Shown here one piece after another: positions 34,761-44,312 of a stretch of DNA of 64,000 bases. The DNA is taken from assembly GCF_004300825.1 (NCBI RefSeq), contig NZ_CP036250.1, positions 3,669,001 to 3,733,000 on the forward strand, written 5' to 3'. The notes below the pieces were generated by a model. That model had not been told where the DNA came from, did not search any database, and saw nothing but the letters and a program-made list of their open reading frames with translations. Positions within the stretch are counted from its first letter, which is position 1. The number at the start of each line of letters is the position of its first letter. Source of the stretch: Egicoccus halophilus (lineage in GTDB: Bacteria; Actinomycetota; Nitriliruptoria; Nitriliruptorales; Nitriliruptoraceae). A program made the position numbers and the translations under genes.

Positions 34761-35793
34761 TCAGCGAGCGAGCGTGGCGACGTGATCGCGCCAGGGCTGC
34801 TCGATGCTGGTGAGGAACTGCTCGGTCGAGGCGCGACCGGACACCAGGTCCTGCGTGTTGGCGACCAGCGTGTCGTAGTAGCCCGGAACCGGCCAGTCGG
34901 GGTAGAAGGCCAACCCGTCCTGCTCGTTGATCCGGTTGAAGTGCTCGACCAGTTCCTGGTTCTTCGGGTCGGTGATCGCGTCGGCCTCGGCGGCGACGGG
35001 CAGACCGCCCTCGTTGCCGAGGATGTTCTGGATCTCCGGACGCATGGTGATGTCGATGAACTCGTAGGCGAGGTCCTTGTTGCTCGCGCCCTCGGGGATC
35101 ACCCACAGGTTGCCGCTCGAGCCGGGGTAGAGCTCCGACTCGGGGAACAGGAACGAGCTCCATTCGAAGCCGTCGATCTCGTCCATCAGCCGGCCGTACC
35201 ACCAGGTGCCCGACAGCATCAACGGGTGCTGGCCGCTGATGAAGGCGGTGCCCATGTCCTCGGCCGGCAGCCCGATCGCGTCCGTGCTGACGTAGCCGGC
35301 GTCGACCCACTCGGTGAGCTTATCGGCGCCGTAGGTGAACGCGTCGTTGGTGAAGTCGAGCTCACCCTCGTAGAGCTGGAAGGCGTCGACCAGGCTGCGG
35401 TCGCCCTGGCTGAGCGCCAGCTGATACCACACCTGCTGCGCCGGGTACTCCGACCCGCTGAAGGCCAGCGGCGTCACGCCCTCGGTCACGAAGGTGTCCA
35501 TCGCCGCCTCGAGCTCGGCGAGCGTGGTCGGGACCTCCACCCCGTGCTCCTCGAAGAGGTCTTGGTTGTAGTAGAACATCACGAACTCGGCGTAGTTGGG
35601 CACGCCGTACCAGTTGCCCGAACCCATCACGCCGTTCTCGTAGCGGTTCGTAGTGCCACAGGCGCAGGACCTGTTCCTCGCCGTCGCCACCGCTGGCGGC
35701 CGGGTCGCCCGAACCACCGTCGTCCCCGCCGCCACAGGCGGCCGCCAACAGGCCGATCACCGCACTGGCGGCGAACATGCGTCGCGCTCTCAT
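34761..35793 (-). pseudogene. Sugar-binding lipoprotein with internal deletion and frameshift
   Basis: The start (MRARRMFAASAVIGLLAAACGG, a lipoprotein signal, ATG 35793) and the opening strand VLRLWHYE are in one frame. From about 35650 the frame changes and the next recognisable protein is RYENGVMGSGNWYGVPNYAE, normally found about 100 residues further on in CUT1 binding proteins. The N-terminal lobe between them is absent. The rest to the stop (VPTTLAELEAAMDTFVTEGV, SGTWWYGRLMDE) is intact. CTACGA occurs on both sides of the junction, so a short-repeat deletion is possible. An assembly artefact would look the same. Confidence 0.8.
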
Positions 35794-35918
35794 CGTTCTC
35801 CCTCTCCCAGTCTCGAGCCGTCGTCGGCACGGCCGCACGCCGCCGCATCTCCCGCGACGAGGCCCGACACCGACGTGTGTGTCTGCTCCGCTTCCTCACC
35901 CGCTCGACGAGCCGGCGA

Positions 35919-35951
35919 GTCGAATCGATTCGACTGTCGAAGCGCTTCGAC
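35919..35951. promoter_or_regulatory. Twin 16-bp palindromic LacI-type operators
   Basis: GTCGAATCGATTCGAC (35919-35934) and GTCGAAGCGCTTCGAC (35936-35951) are both perfect palindromes with the central CG that LacI-family hinge helices prefer. They share GTCGAA/TTCGAC arms, and their centres are 17 bp apart. They lie between the binding-protein gene and the divergent LacI gene. Nothing else is seen in 35794-36076. Confidence 0.8.
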
Positions 35952-36076
35952 TGTACGTGGGACGCCGGGCTCCGTCAACGCGACGGAACGGAGGTGAACG
36001 CCCGTGCCCGCCCCGCCGGGGGGCGCGGACCGCAGGCGTTAGGCTCGCCGGTCGACCGCGGTCGAGGAGAGCGGCC

Positions 36077-37117
36077 ATGGCAAGCGACGTGACGCCCCCG
36101 CGACTCCCCCGACGCGGTGTCACCATCAGCGACGTGGCCAGACACGCCGGTGTGGCGCCCAGCACGGTGTCCTATGCCCTGTCGGGCAAGCGGACCGTGT
36201 CGGAGCCGGTGCGCCGGCGCATCGAGCGGACGATCGAGGAGCTCGGCTACCGGCCGCACGCCGGCGCACGGGCGCTGGCGAGCCGACGTTCGCAGATCCT
36301 GGCGCTCATGATGCCCCTGCGCACCGGCGTCTACGTCCCGATCCTGATGGAGTTCGCCGCGGCCATCGTCACCGAGGCACGCAGCCACGACCACGACGTG
36401 CTGCTGCTGACCGGCGAATCGGGATCGGCAGGGCTGCAACGCGTCGCCGCTGGAGCGATGGCGGACGCCGTCGTGCTCATGGACGTCGAGGAGGACGACA
36501 CCCGCGTGCCGACCCTGCGGGAGCTGGGACGTCCGGCCGTGCTCCTCGGGCTGCCCGACGACCGCCAGGGGCTGGTCTGCTGCGACCTGGACTGGGAGGC
36601 CGCCGGCCGGCTCGCGGTGGCCTCCCTCGCCGAGCTCGGCCACCGACGGATCGGCCTGATCGGGCAACCGACGGCCGTGCACGAGCGGCACACCGGGTTC
36701 GCCCGCCGCTTCACCGACGGGCTGCACGACGAAGGTGCTCGACGCGGCGTCCACACGGCACAACGACCCGGCGAAGCGACCTTCGGGGAGCTGCGCGCCG
36801 CCCTCGACGCGTTGGCGGCGGAGCTCGACGGGCTGACGGCGCTGGTGGTGCACAACGAGGCGATCGTGCCGCTGGTGCTCGAGGAGCTGTCGAGTCGCGG
36901 CGTCGAGGTGCCCGGCCAGCTGTCGGTCGTGTGCGTCGCGCCGCAGACGATGGCGGCGGCCTCGCGTCTGACCGGCGTGTCGATCCCGGTCGAGGACATC
37001 GGGCGCCGGGCGGTGCAGCTGGTGATGCAACAGCTCGACGCCGCGGACGTGGCTCCCGTGACGCTGCTGCCGCCACGCCTGGTGGACCGCGGTTCCACGG
37101 CTCCCCCGGGCCGCTGA
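36077..37117 (+). CDS. LacI-family regulator of the alpha-xyloside cluster
   Basis: Regulator of 346 residues. The HTH is TISDVARHAGVAPSTVSYAL with hinge RRRIERTIEELGYRPHAGAR; the sensor domain is at about 75-330 (LALMMPLRTGVYVPILMEFA, VLMDVEEDD, LAELGHRRIGLIGQPT). GAGGAG lies seven bases before the ATG. It is divergent from the binding protein-permease-yicI operon and faces twin palindromes, so it most likely represses that operon and itself. Confidence 0.92.
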   Translation: MASDVTPPRLPRRGVTISDVARHAGVAPSTVSYALSGKRTVSEPVRRRIERTIEELGYRPHAGARALASRRSQILALMMPLRTGVYVPILMEFAAAIVTEARSHDHDVLLLTGESGSAGLQRVAAGAMADAVVLMDVEEDDTRVPTLRELGRPAVLLGLPDDRQGLVCCDLDWEAAGRLAVASLAELGHRRIGLIGQPTAVHERHTGFARRFTDGLHDEGARRGVHTAQRPGEATFGELRAALDALAAELDGLTALVVHNEAIVPLVLEELSSRGVEVPGQLSVVCVAPQTMAAASRLTGVSIPVEDIGRRAVQLVMQQLDAADVAPVTLLPPRLVDRGSTAPPGR

Positions 37118-37133
37118 GGACGTCGCGAGACGC

Positions 37134-37164
37134 ACCGGGGCCGGCTGCGATGGCCGGCCCCGGT
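37134..37164. terminator. Bidirectional hairpin terminator
   Basis: ACCGGGGCCGGC (37134-37145) pairs with GCCGGCCCCGGT (37153-37164), a perfect 12-bp stem with a seven-base loop, between the convergent LacI and X-Pro peptidase genes. Confidence 0.8.
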
Positions 37165-37181
37165 CGCGTCCGTGTGGGACG

Positions 37182-39098
37182 TCAGCGACTGAACTCGCGC
37201 GCGAGCTGCTGCGCGCTCGGGTTCGGCCACGCGTGGTCGGTGCGCATGTCGCTGCGCGGACCCGGGGCCGGGAAGCTCGAGGCACCCCGCACGACCGGCA
37301 CGACCAGCTCGCTGTTCTTCAGATCGAGCTGGATGCGTGCGCCCGACCACGGCAGGGCCGTGTAGTTCGGGCTGGTGGCACGCAGCTCCAGCGACAGGCG
37401 GTGACCCGCGCCGAGCGTCACGTCGGTCGACCGGATCGGGATGGTCAGGTCGTACCACTGGTCGGGCTCGAGCGGCGAGAGCGTGTCGAGCGACTGCCAG
37501 TGCGCGGCCGACGCGTCGCCGTGGGTCAGCACGCGGCTGCCCGCACGGTTGACGATCTGCTCGGTGTCCCGGAAGCAGCCGTCGTCCTCGGGGATGCCCT
37601 GCCCCCAGCACGACTCGGTCGCCAGCGTGCGGACCGACGGCGAGACGACCCGGAGGTCACCGTGCTCGACGAGCCGGCTGCGGATGCCGATCGTGGGCCG
37701 GTCGACCTTGAGGCGCAGCTTGAGCTCCGCGTCACCGGAGATGCGGGTGTCGGCGCGCAGCGACCCGGTCGAGAAGGCGAGCAGCTGTCCGGCGAGGTAC
37801 TCGGTCCCGGCGGTGGGCCGGTTGCCGCGCAGGCTGAGCTGTCCGGAGCCGTCCGAGCCGGTGCCGCTGAGCGCGAGCCGGACCCGGCTGCGGTTGCGGG
37901 CCGGCCAGGTCGCGTCGTCGATCCACTCGTCGGGACCGACCTGGATCTTGGCGCGTGGCTCGTGCAGGATGCCGTTGTCGAGCTTCATCAGCTCCGAGTC
38001 GAACCAGCGGTGCAGGGTGTCGACCCACTCCTCGCGCAGGACGCCGAACGGCTCCTCGTGGCCGTTGAGCGTCCACCAGATCTTGCGTTCCACCCCGGCA
38101 CGACCCAGCGCGTCCCACCAGGGGCCGACCATGTTGGTCTTGACGTTGGTGTCGTTGAGGCCGTGGATCAGGAACACGCTCGCGGTCACGTCCGAGGCGT
38201 CGGGGACGTAGTCGCGGGCGGCCCAGAAGTCGTTGTAGACCCCGGTGGCGTCGTCGGCGCCGGCGATCAGTTCGCTACGCACGTGGTTGCAGGTGCCCGT
38301 GGGACGACCGTTGACGTAGCGGTGCAGGTAGTCGGCGTACCCGCGCGAGATCACGACGCCGTTCTCACGGGTGTAGTTGTACCAATTGGAGATCGCCACG
38401 AGCGGCACGATGGTCTCGAGCCCCTCGACCCCGGTGGCGACGGCGCCGTTGGCGACCGAGCCGTCCCAGGACTTGCCGATCATCCCGACGTACCCGCTGC
38501 TCCAGTCGGCGGTGACGGGGTTGCCGGCGTGGTCGACGCCGTTCGCGCGCCCGTTGAGCCAGTCGATGGTGGCGACCGCCGACTGCACCTCGGCCTCGCC
38601 GCCGACGTCCATGCAGCCCTCGGAGCGAGCCGTACCGGCGAGGTCGACCAGGGCGACGGCGTAGCCACGCGGCACGAAGTAGTTGTCGTAGAACAGCGGG
38701 AAGGCGACCGGGTCGCCGTTGCCGTCGTAGGTCTTGCGCTCGGACTCGTTGCCGCGTCCACAGCAGTGGTAGTAGGGCGAGGCGACCATGATGACCGGGA
38801 CGTCGACGCCGGCCTCGGCGGCCTCGCGGGGACGGATGATGTCCATCGCGATGCGGTCGGGGGAGCCCGACGCGTCGCTGTCGGTGGTGCTCTCGACGTA
38901 GACGGTCTCGCGGATCGCGTCCGCGTAGTCGTAGACGGGCACGGTCTCGGCGCCCGACACGTGGGGGCGCGCGTCGGCGGTGACGGCGACCGCGGCCGGG
39001 GCGGCCGTGGCGGGCGTTCCCGAGGCGGCGAGCGCGAACAGGGTCGCGAGCGCCAACGACAGGCGTGCGCGGGATCGGAGGAGCAGGTGCCGTGGCAC
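37182..39098 (-). CDS. Secreted X-Pro dipeptidyl-peptidase family hydrolase (S15/CocE)
   Basis: Secreted alpha/beta hydrolase of 638 residues. A signal peptide (LATLFALAASGTPATA) is cut near 32. Ser in GKSWDGS near 210, Asp in HGLNDTN near 315 and His in NGHEEP near 346 form the catalytic triad. The last 260 residues are the jelly-roll PepX C-terminal domain. It probably releases X-Pro dipeptides, although related CocE proteins are esterases. GTG 39098 has GAGAGG upstream. It follows mfd by 127 bases but is unlikely to share its function. Confidence 0.88.
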   Translation of the reverse strand: MPRHLLLRSRARLSLALATLFALAASGTPATAAPAAVAVTADARPHVSGAETVPVYDYADAIRETVYVESTTDSDASGSPDRIAMDIIRPREAAEAGVDVPVIMVASPYYHCCGRGNESERKTYDGNGDPVAFPLFYDNYFVPRGYAVALVDLAGTARSEGCMDVGGEAEVQSAVATIDWLNGRANGVDHAGNPVTADWSSGYVGMIGKSWDGSVANGAVATGVEGLETIVPLVAISNWYNYTRENGVVISRGYADYLHRYVNGRPTGTCNHVRSELIAGADDATGVYNDFWAARDYVPDASDVTASVFLIHGLNDTNVKTNMVGPWWDALGRAGVERKIWWTLNGHEEPFGVLREEWVDTLHRWFDSELMKLDNGILHEPRAKIQVGPDEWIDDATWPARNRSRVRLALSGTGSDGSGQLSLRGNRPTAGTEYLAGQLLAFSTGSLRADTRISGDAELKLRLKVDRPTIGIRSRLVEHGDLRVVSPSVRTLATESCWGQGIPEDDGCFRDTEQIVNRAGSRVLTHGDASAAHWQSLDTLSPLEPDQWYDLTIPIRSTDVTLGAGHRLSLELRATSPNYTALPWSGARIQLDLKNSELVVPVVRGASSFPAPGPRSDMRTDHAWPNPSAQQLAREFSR

Positions 39099-39225
39099 GG
39101 CGGGCCTCTCTCGACGGCGGCTGACGGCCCGGGTCTAGTCCCGCTGCTGCCGTCGGGCGCCGTCGGACGCGCCGCCGCGCGCTCTCCCGTACGTTCCTGC
39201 ACACCGTGCCGGAGGCGACTACGCC

Positions 39226-42200
39226 TCAGCGCTTCTTCGCCGGCGCGACCAGGTCGCGCAGGGTGGCGGCCACCCAGCCGACGAGGTCGGCCGGCCGTGG
39301 CGAGGGCACCGGCAACTGCAGCGTGAGCTGTTCGCGGCTGTACTTGAACCCGCGGTGCAGCCGTTCGAGTCGCACCAGTTGCGACTCGCTGAGGTCCATC
39401 GGCACCACGCGCAGACGACCCGCCGGCGTGAGCGTCACCTCGGTGATGCGCCACCGTCGCAGTGCCGCCTTGAGCGCCGCCAGGGTCAGCAGCCGTTCGG
39501 CGGGTTCGGGCAGCGGTCCGAAACGGTCGGCCAGCTCCGCCTTGGCGTCACGGACACCGCCGGCGTCACGGATGGCCGAGATCCGCTTGTACAGCTCGAG
39601 CCGCTGCCGCTCGTCCTCGACGTAGTCGTGCGGCAGGTGGGCGTCGACGGGCAGCTCGAGCTTGATCTCGACCTCCGGCTCGACCGGCTGTCCCGACAGG
39701 TCGGCGACCTCCTCCTTGAGCAGCTGCGAGTACATCTCGAAGCCGACCGCGGCGACCTGGCCGGACTGTTCGGCCCCGACGACGTTGCCGGCGCCACGGA
39801 TCTCGAGGTCGCGCATCGCGATCGCGAGTCCGGAGCCGAGGCGGGTGTGCTCCGCGATGGTCTTGAGCCGCTCGTAGGCGGGCTCGGTGATCGACGCGCC
39901 CTGCGGGTAGAGGAAGTAGGCGTAGCCGCGCTCGGCGGAGCGTCCGACCCGGCCCCGCAGCTGGTGCAGCTGGGACAGCCCGAGCAGGTCCGCCCGTTCG
40001 ATGATCAGCGTGTTGGCGTTCGGGACGTCGAGGCCGGACTCGACGATGGTGGTGCAGACCAGGACGTCGAACTCGCGTTCCCAGAAGCGCACCATGACGC
40101 GCTCGAGCTGCCGCTCGTCCATCTGCCCGTGCGCCACCTCGACGCGGGCACCGGGGACCATCTCGACGATCCCGGCGGCGACCCGGTGGATGGTGTCGAC
40201 CTGGTTGTGGACGTAGAAGACCTGGCCGTCGCGCAGCAGTTCGCGACGGATCGCCAGCGCGATCTGCGACTCGTCGTACTCGCTGACGACGGTCATGACC
40301 GGCTGGCGGTCCTCGGGCGGGGTCTCGATGACCGACAGGTCCCGCAGGCCGGACACGGCCATCTCCAGCGTGCGCGGGATCGGGGTGGCCGACATCGACA
40401 GCACGTCGACGGAGGTGCGCAGCTGCTTGAGGCGTTCCTTCTGGGCGACGCCGAAGCGCTGCTCCTCGTCGACGACCACGAGTCCGAGCTCCTTCCACTG
40501 CACGGTCCTGGCGAGCAGCGAATGGGTGCCGACGACGACGTCGACGGTGCCGGCGGCCAGGCCGTCGAGGATGCGCTTGCGGTCCTTGGCCGTGGTGAAG
40601 CGGCTCAACGCCTCGACCTCGACCGGGAACCCGGCGAAGCGTTCCTTGAAGGTCTCGAAGTGCTGCTGGGCGAGGATGGTGGTGGGGACGAGCACCGCGA
40701 CCTGCTTGCCGTCGAACACCGACTTGCCGGCGGCGCGGACGGCCACCTCGGTCTTGCCGAAGCCGACGTCGCCGGCCAGCAGCCGATCCATCGGGATCGG
40801 CGCTTCCATGTCCCGCTTGATCTCCTCGATCGTGGTGAGCTGGTCGACGGTCTCCACGTGCGCGAAGGCGTCCTCGAGCTCGGCCTGCATGGCGCCGTCG
40901 GGCGAGAACGCGGTGCCGGGCGCGTGCATGCGGGCGGCGTAGAGGCGGATGAGGTCGGCGGCGATGTCCCGGACGGCCTTGCGGACCCGGTTCTTGGCCC
41001 GTTCCCACTGCGCACCGCCGAGCGACATCACGCTGGGGGTCTCGCCGCCCTGGTACTTGGTGACGGCGTCGACCTGGTCGGAGGGCACGTAGAGGGTGTC
41101 GCCGTCGGCGTACTCGAGCAGCACGTAGTCGCGCTTGGCGGGCGTGCCGCCCGGACCGGGGAACTCCCGGGTCACCATGCCCCGGTAGCGCCCGACGCCG
41201 TGCGTGCGGTGCACCACCGGGTCGCCCTCGCGCAACTGCACCACCGCGTCGGCGGCGTTGGTACGGGTGCCGAGCCGGCGACTGGCGCGACGGCGGCGCG
41301 GACCGAACACGTCCCAGGTCCCGAGCACGGCCAGGCCGAGCTCGTCCGAGGCGAACCCGGTGCGCAGCCGGCTGACGGTGACCTCGACCCGCTGCCCGAC
41401 GGGCTGCGGGGCCAGCGCCGGCACGATGGATGCCGGCACGCCCTGCTCACCGAGCACGTCGGCGATGCGCCGCGCCGGACCGTCGGCGTCGACGGCCACG
41501 ACCACCCGCTTGCCGTCGCGCAGCAACATGTTGGCGCGCTCGGACAGCGTGACGACGTCGCCGCGGAAGGAGTCCCAGGCGGTCCCGGGCAGCCGCGTCC
41601 CGCCGGCACGATGTCCCTCCCGAGGCCCACCATCGACTCCACCGAACGGCGTCAGGCGCCAGACACAGTCCGGGCTGCGGGCCAGCAGCTGGTCGGGTGA
41701 GGCGAAGTTGGTGCCCTGCAGCGGGACCTCGGCACCGGCCAGCCCGTCCAGTGCGGCACCGTCCTGACCGGCGAAGGCGGCCGTGCGCCACGCCGTCTCG
41801 GCCAGCACCTCGGCTTCCTCGCGCAGCTTGGTGGCCCGATCCTGCAGCAGCATCGGATCGATCAGTGCCAGACCGGCGCCTTCGGGCAGGAAGTCGCTGA
41901 GCAGCGCCGGTTCGTCCCGCAGCAACAGCACGAGTGCCTCGGCACCCTCGAAGGTCTGCCCCTCGGCGAGCTTGTCGAGCGACTCGGTCAGCTCCGGCCA
42001 GTCCGCGAGCCGCCCCCGGGCGGCCGCGCGCAACGCCTCGTCGAGGACGAGTTCGCGGGCCGGGTCGATCACCACCCGCTCGAGCGGTTCGGTGGAGCGC
42101 TGGTCCCCGACCGAGAAGGCGCGCAACGACTCGACGTCGTCGCCCCAGAACTCCACGCGGACGGCCTGGTCGCCGCCGGTCGGGAACAGGTCGACGATGC

Positions 42201-42771
42201 CGCCGCGGACGGCGAACTCCCCCCGCGCCTCGACCTGCGTGGTGCGGCTGTAGCCGAGCGCGGCCAGACCCTCGACCAGCGCGTCGAACCCGCCCCATCG
42301 CGCCGTCAGCTCCAGTGGTCGCTGCCGCGTGAGGGCCGGGTCCATGGGCTGCACCGCCGCCCGGACCGGCGCCACGATCACCTGGAGCGGCTGCTCGTGC
42401 GCCTGCGGGTGGCAGAGCCGGTCCAGCACCGCGAGACGACGGCCGACCGTGCGCGGCTGGGGCGAGAGCCGCTCGTGCGGCAGGGTCTCCCACGCCGGGA
42501 ACACCGCCACGCGGTCCTCACCGAGGTAGGCCGCGATGCCGTCGGCGACCGCCTCCGCGTCGGAGGTCCGCGGCGTGAGCACCAGCAGCGGGCGGGCCCG
42601 CTCGGCCAGCAGACTCAGGACGTACGGACGCAGCGCGGGCGTGCACACGAGCTCGTCGGGTGCCTCGAACTCCTCGGGCCATGCGGCACGTCCGGGACGC
42701 AGGGCGGCCGCGAGCGGGCCGACCGCGAGGCCGGGGTCGAGCACGTCGTCGATGCTGGAGGGGGCGCTCAC
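39226..42771 (-). CDS. mfd: Transcription-repair coupling factor Mfd
   Basis: ATP-dependent DNA translocase of 1181 residues that removes stalled RNA polymerase and recruits UvrA. The N-terminal UvrB-like region (VAVFPAWETLPHERLSPQPR), CarD-like RNA-polymerase-interacting domain (GDPVVHRTHGVGRYRGMV), Walker A (GDVGFGKTEVA, about 667), DEEQ box (VVDEEQRFGV, about 767), SATPIPRTLEMA, and QLRGRVGRS with the C-terminal TRCF domain (LPHDYVEDERQRLELYKRI) are all present. GTG 42771 has GAGGT eight bases upstream. The frame extends upstream without coding character. Confidence 0.97.
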   Translation of the reverse strand: MSAPSSIDDVLDPGLAVGPLAAALRPGRAAWPEEFEAPDELVCTPALRPYVLSLLAERARPLLVLTPRTSDAEAVADGIAAYLGEDRVAVFPAWETLPHERLSPQPRTVGRRLAVLDRLCHPQAHEQPLQVIVAPVRAAVQPMDPALTRQRPLELTARWGGFDALVEGLAALGYSRTTQVEARGEFAVRGGIVDLFPTGGDQAVRVEFWGDDVESLRAFSVGDQRSTEPLERVVIDPARELVLDEALRAAARGRLADWPELTESLDKLAEGQTFEGAEALVLLLRDEPALLSDFLPEGAGLALIDPMLLQDRATKLREEAEVLAETAWRTAAFAGQDGAALDGLAGAEVPLQGTNFASPDQLLARSPDCVWRLTPFGGVDGGPREGHRAGGTRLPGTAWDSFRGDVVTLSERANMLLRDGKRVVVAVDADGPARRIADVLGEQGVPASIVPALAPQPVGQRVEVTVSRLRTGFASDELGLAVLGTWDVFGPRRRRASRRLGTRTNAADAVVQLREGDPVVHRTHGVGRYRGMVTREFPGPGGTPAKRDYVLLEYADGDTLYVPSDQVDAVTKYQGGETPSVMSLGGAQWERAKNRVRKAVRDIAADLIRLYAARMHAPGTAFSPDGAMQAELEDAFAHVETVDQLTTIEEIKRDMEAPIPMDRLLAGDVGFGKTEVAVRAAGKSVFDGKQVAVLVPTTILAQQHFETFKERFAGFPVEVEALSRFTTAKDRKRILDGLAAGTVDVVVGTHSLLARTVQWKELGLVVVDEEQRFGVAQKERLKQLRTSVDVLSMSATPIPRTLEMAVSGLRDLSVIETPPEDRQPVMTVVSEYDESQIALAIRRELLRDGQVFYVHNQVDTIHRVAAGIVEMVPGARVEVAHGQMDERQLERVMVRFWEREFDVLVCTTIVESGLDVPNANTLIIERADLLGLSQLHQLRGRVGRSAERGYAYFLYPQGASITEPAYERLKTIAEHTRLGSGLAIAMRDLEIRGAGNVVGAEQSGQVAAVGFEMYSQLLKEEVADLSGQPVEPEVEIKLELPVDAHLPHDYVEDERQRLELYKRISAIRDAGGVRDAKAELADRFGPLPEPAERLLTLAALKAALRRWRITEVTLTPAGRLRVVPMDLSESQLVRLERLHRGFKYSREQLTLQLPVPSPRPADLVGWVAATLRDLVAPAKKR

Positions 42772-43013
42772 GATGGGGACCTCGCGGGACGGTCGCGCAG
42801 ACGTCGCCACGCGGGGCGCGCGGTGCTCCGCGCGCCGGGGACGGCGAAAGGCCGACCCGGGCCGCGACGGGGGTCGCGGCGTCCGGCTCGGCGTGCGCTC
42901 GGGTTGTGGTGTGGCGGTCGCCCAGTGTGCCCGCGTCCCCGCAGCGCCGCGAACCGGCGGTGGTGGGCGCATGGCCGAGCGGGCGGCCCTCGACGACCGC
43001 TGGGTCGGCGGGG

Positions 43014-43670
43014 TCAGCGCGGCCTGGGCCGCGGCCGCCGGGCCATGTTGGGGTCGATCCCCTGTGGGATCGGCGGGGCCTTGTCCAGCGGCTTGAGGCG
43101 ACGCTCGAGCTTGGGGACCTCGGTCTTCTTCAGCTCGCGGTCGAGCTTGTTCATGGTGAACTGCAACTTCTTGAGCGCCACCGTGTCGTCGCTGCCGTCA
43201 CCGACGACGATGGTGTGCAGGGGTGCGTCACCGGCCACCCGCGACAGGCGCTTGCGCTCCTTGGCGAGCAGCCCCTTGACCCGCTGCTTCGAGCCGCCCT
43301 CCCCCACGAGGACGATGCCACAGCGTCCGACCACCCGGTGCACGAGGTCCTGCTTGGCGTTGACGGCCACGGCCGGGGTGACGAACCACTGACCGCGCAT
43401 CTGCTGGAGCACGGCCGCGGCCGCCCCGGGGTGCCCCTCGATGGCCGAGAACTGCGCCTTCTGCAGGCGCCGGTTGAACACCACCATCGCGCCCATGAAC
43501 GTGAACAGCAGCGCGAACGGGATGGCGACCCAGGGGTTGATGAGCAGGCCGAGCAGGGCCCCGACCAGCAGACCGATCAACGCACCGGCGGCGATCATCG
43601 CCGGCGCCTTGGGGTCGACCTGCTTGAGCTGCCCCCACGCCAGGCGGATCTGCGCGAATCTCTCCTTCAC
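43014..43670 (-). CDS. DUF4191 membrane protein
   Basis: Protein of 218 residues. Two close helices at about 25-65 (MIAAGALIGLLVGALLGLLI, AIPFALLFTFMGAMVV) follow a short tail. The soluble domain contains QWFVTPAVAVNAKQDLVHRV, CGIVLVGEGGSKQRVKGLLA and a Lys-rich coiled C-terminus. The layout matches the actinobacterial DUF4191 family, whose role is unknown. GTG 43670 has GGAG upstream. It lies directly between pth and mfd on the same strand. Confidence 0.85.
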   Translation of the reverse strand: MKERFAQIRLAWGQLKQVDPKAPAMIAAGALIGLLVGALLGLLINPWVAIPFALLFTFMGAMVVFNRRLQKAQFSAIEGHPGAAAAVLQQMRGQWFVTPAVAVNAKQDLVHRVVGRCGIVLVGEGGSKQRVKGLLAKERKRLSRVAGDAPLHTIVVGDGSDDTVALKKLQFTMNKLDRELKKTEVPKLERRLKPLDKAPPIPQGIDPNMARRPRPRPR

Positions 43671-43695
43671 GAGAGGTCTCCTCGACGTCGACGGG

Positions 43696-44280
43696 TCAGC
43701 GTGTCCCGTGGTAGCGGTTCTGGGTGGGCTCGAGGCCCTGGGTCGCGAGCAGCACGACCGCGTCGCACGCCTCCTCGAGGGTGACGTCGACGATCTCGCG
43801 TTCCGCCGGCGAGAAACGGCGCAGTACGAAGTCCTTGCCGGCCATGCGGCCGGGCGGGCGTCCGATGCCGATGCGCACCCGCAGGTACTCGCGGCTGCCG
43901 AAGGCCCGGTCGAGGTCCCTGAGGCCATTGTGGCCGCCGGCGCCACCGCCGCGCTTGATCTTGAGCGCACCGAGGTCGACGTCGAGCTCGTCGTGCAACA
44001 CGATCGTGCGCTCGACCGGGACCTTGAACCAGGTCGCCGCCTGCTGCGCCGGTCCGCCGGAGGTGTTCATGTAGCTCTGTGGGATCGCGAGGGCGAACCG
44101 GACACCGGCCACGACGGTCTCGGCGGTCTCGCAGCGCGCCCGCTTGTTGCGCGACAACGGCGCGTGTTCGCGGACGGCGAAGCGCCGCACGGCGTCGGCA
44201 CCGACGTTGTGCCGCGTACCGCCGTACTCCGCCTCGGGATTGCCGAGGCCGACGACGAGCCAGCGGTCGTCGTCGGCCAC
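43696..44280 (-). CDS. pth: Peptidyl-tRNA hydrolase
   Basis: Enzyme of 194 residues that frees tRNA from stalled peptidyl-tRNA. VVGLGNPEAEYGGTRHNVGA (catalytic His in TRHNVG), PQSYMNTSGG (Asn), LHDELDVDLG (Asp) and GGGAGGHNGLRDLDRAFGS are all present. GTG 44280 has AGGAG eight bases upstream. It follows rplY by 32 bases, the standard rplY-pth pairing. Confidence 0.96.
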   Translation of the reverse strand: MADDDRWLVVGLGNPEAEYGGTRHNVGADAVRRFAVREHAPLSRNKRARCETAETVVAGVRFALAIPQSYMNTSGGPAQQAATWFKVPVERTIVLHDELDVDLGALKIKRGGGAGGHNGLRDLDRAFGSREYLRVRIGIGRPPGRMAGKDFVLRRFSPAEREIVDVTLEEACDAVVLLATQGLEPTQNRYHGTR

Positions 44281-44312
44281 GGGGGTACTCCTGGAGAACG
44301 GACGCGGGAGGC

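Noticed and set aside
39355..41700. Long rightward open frame opposite mfd, and similar long frames opposite glmU, ggt and yicI
   Set aside because: They are in the antisense of well-supported genes, have Arg/Gly/His/Asp-skewed composition, no family motifs, and are the expected result of very high GC at third codon positions.
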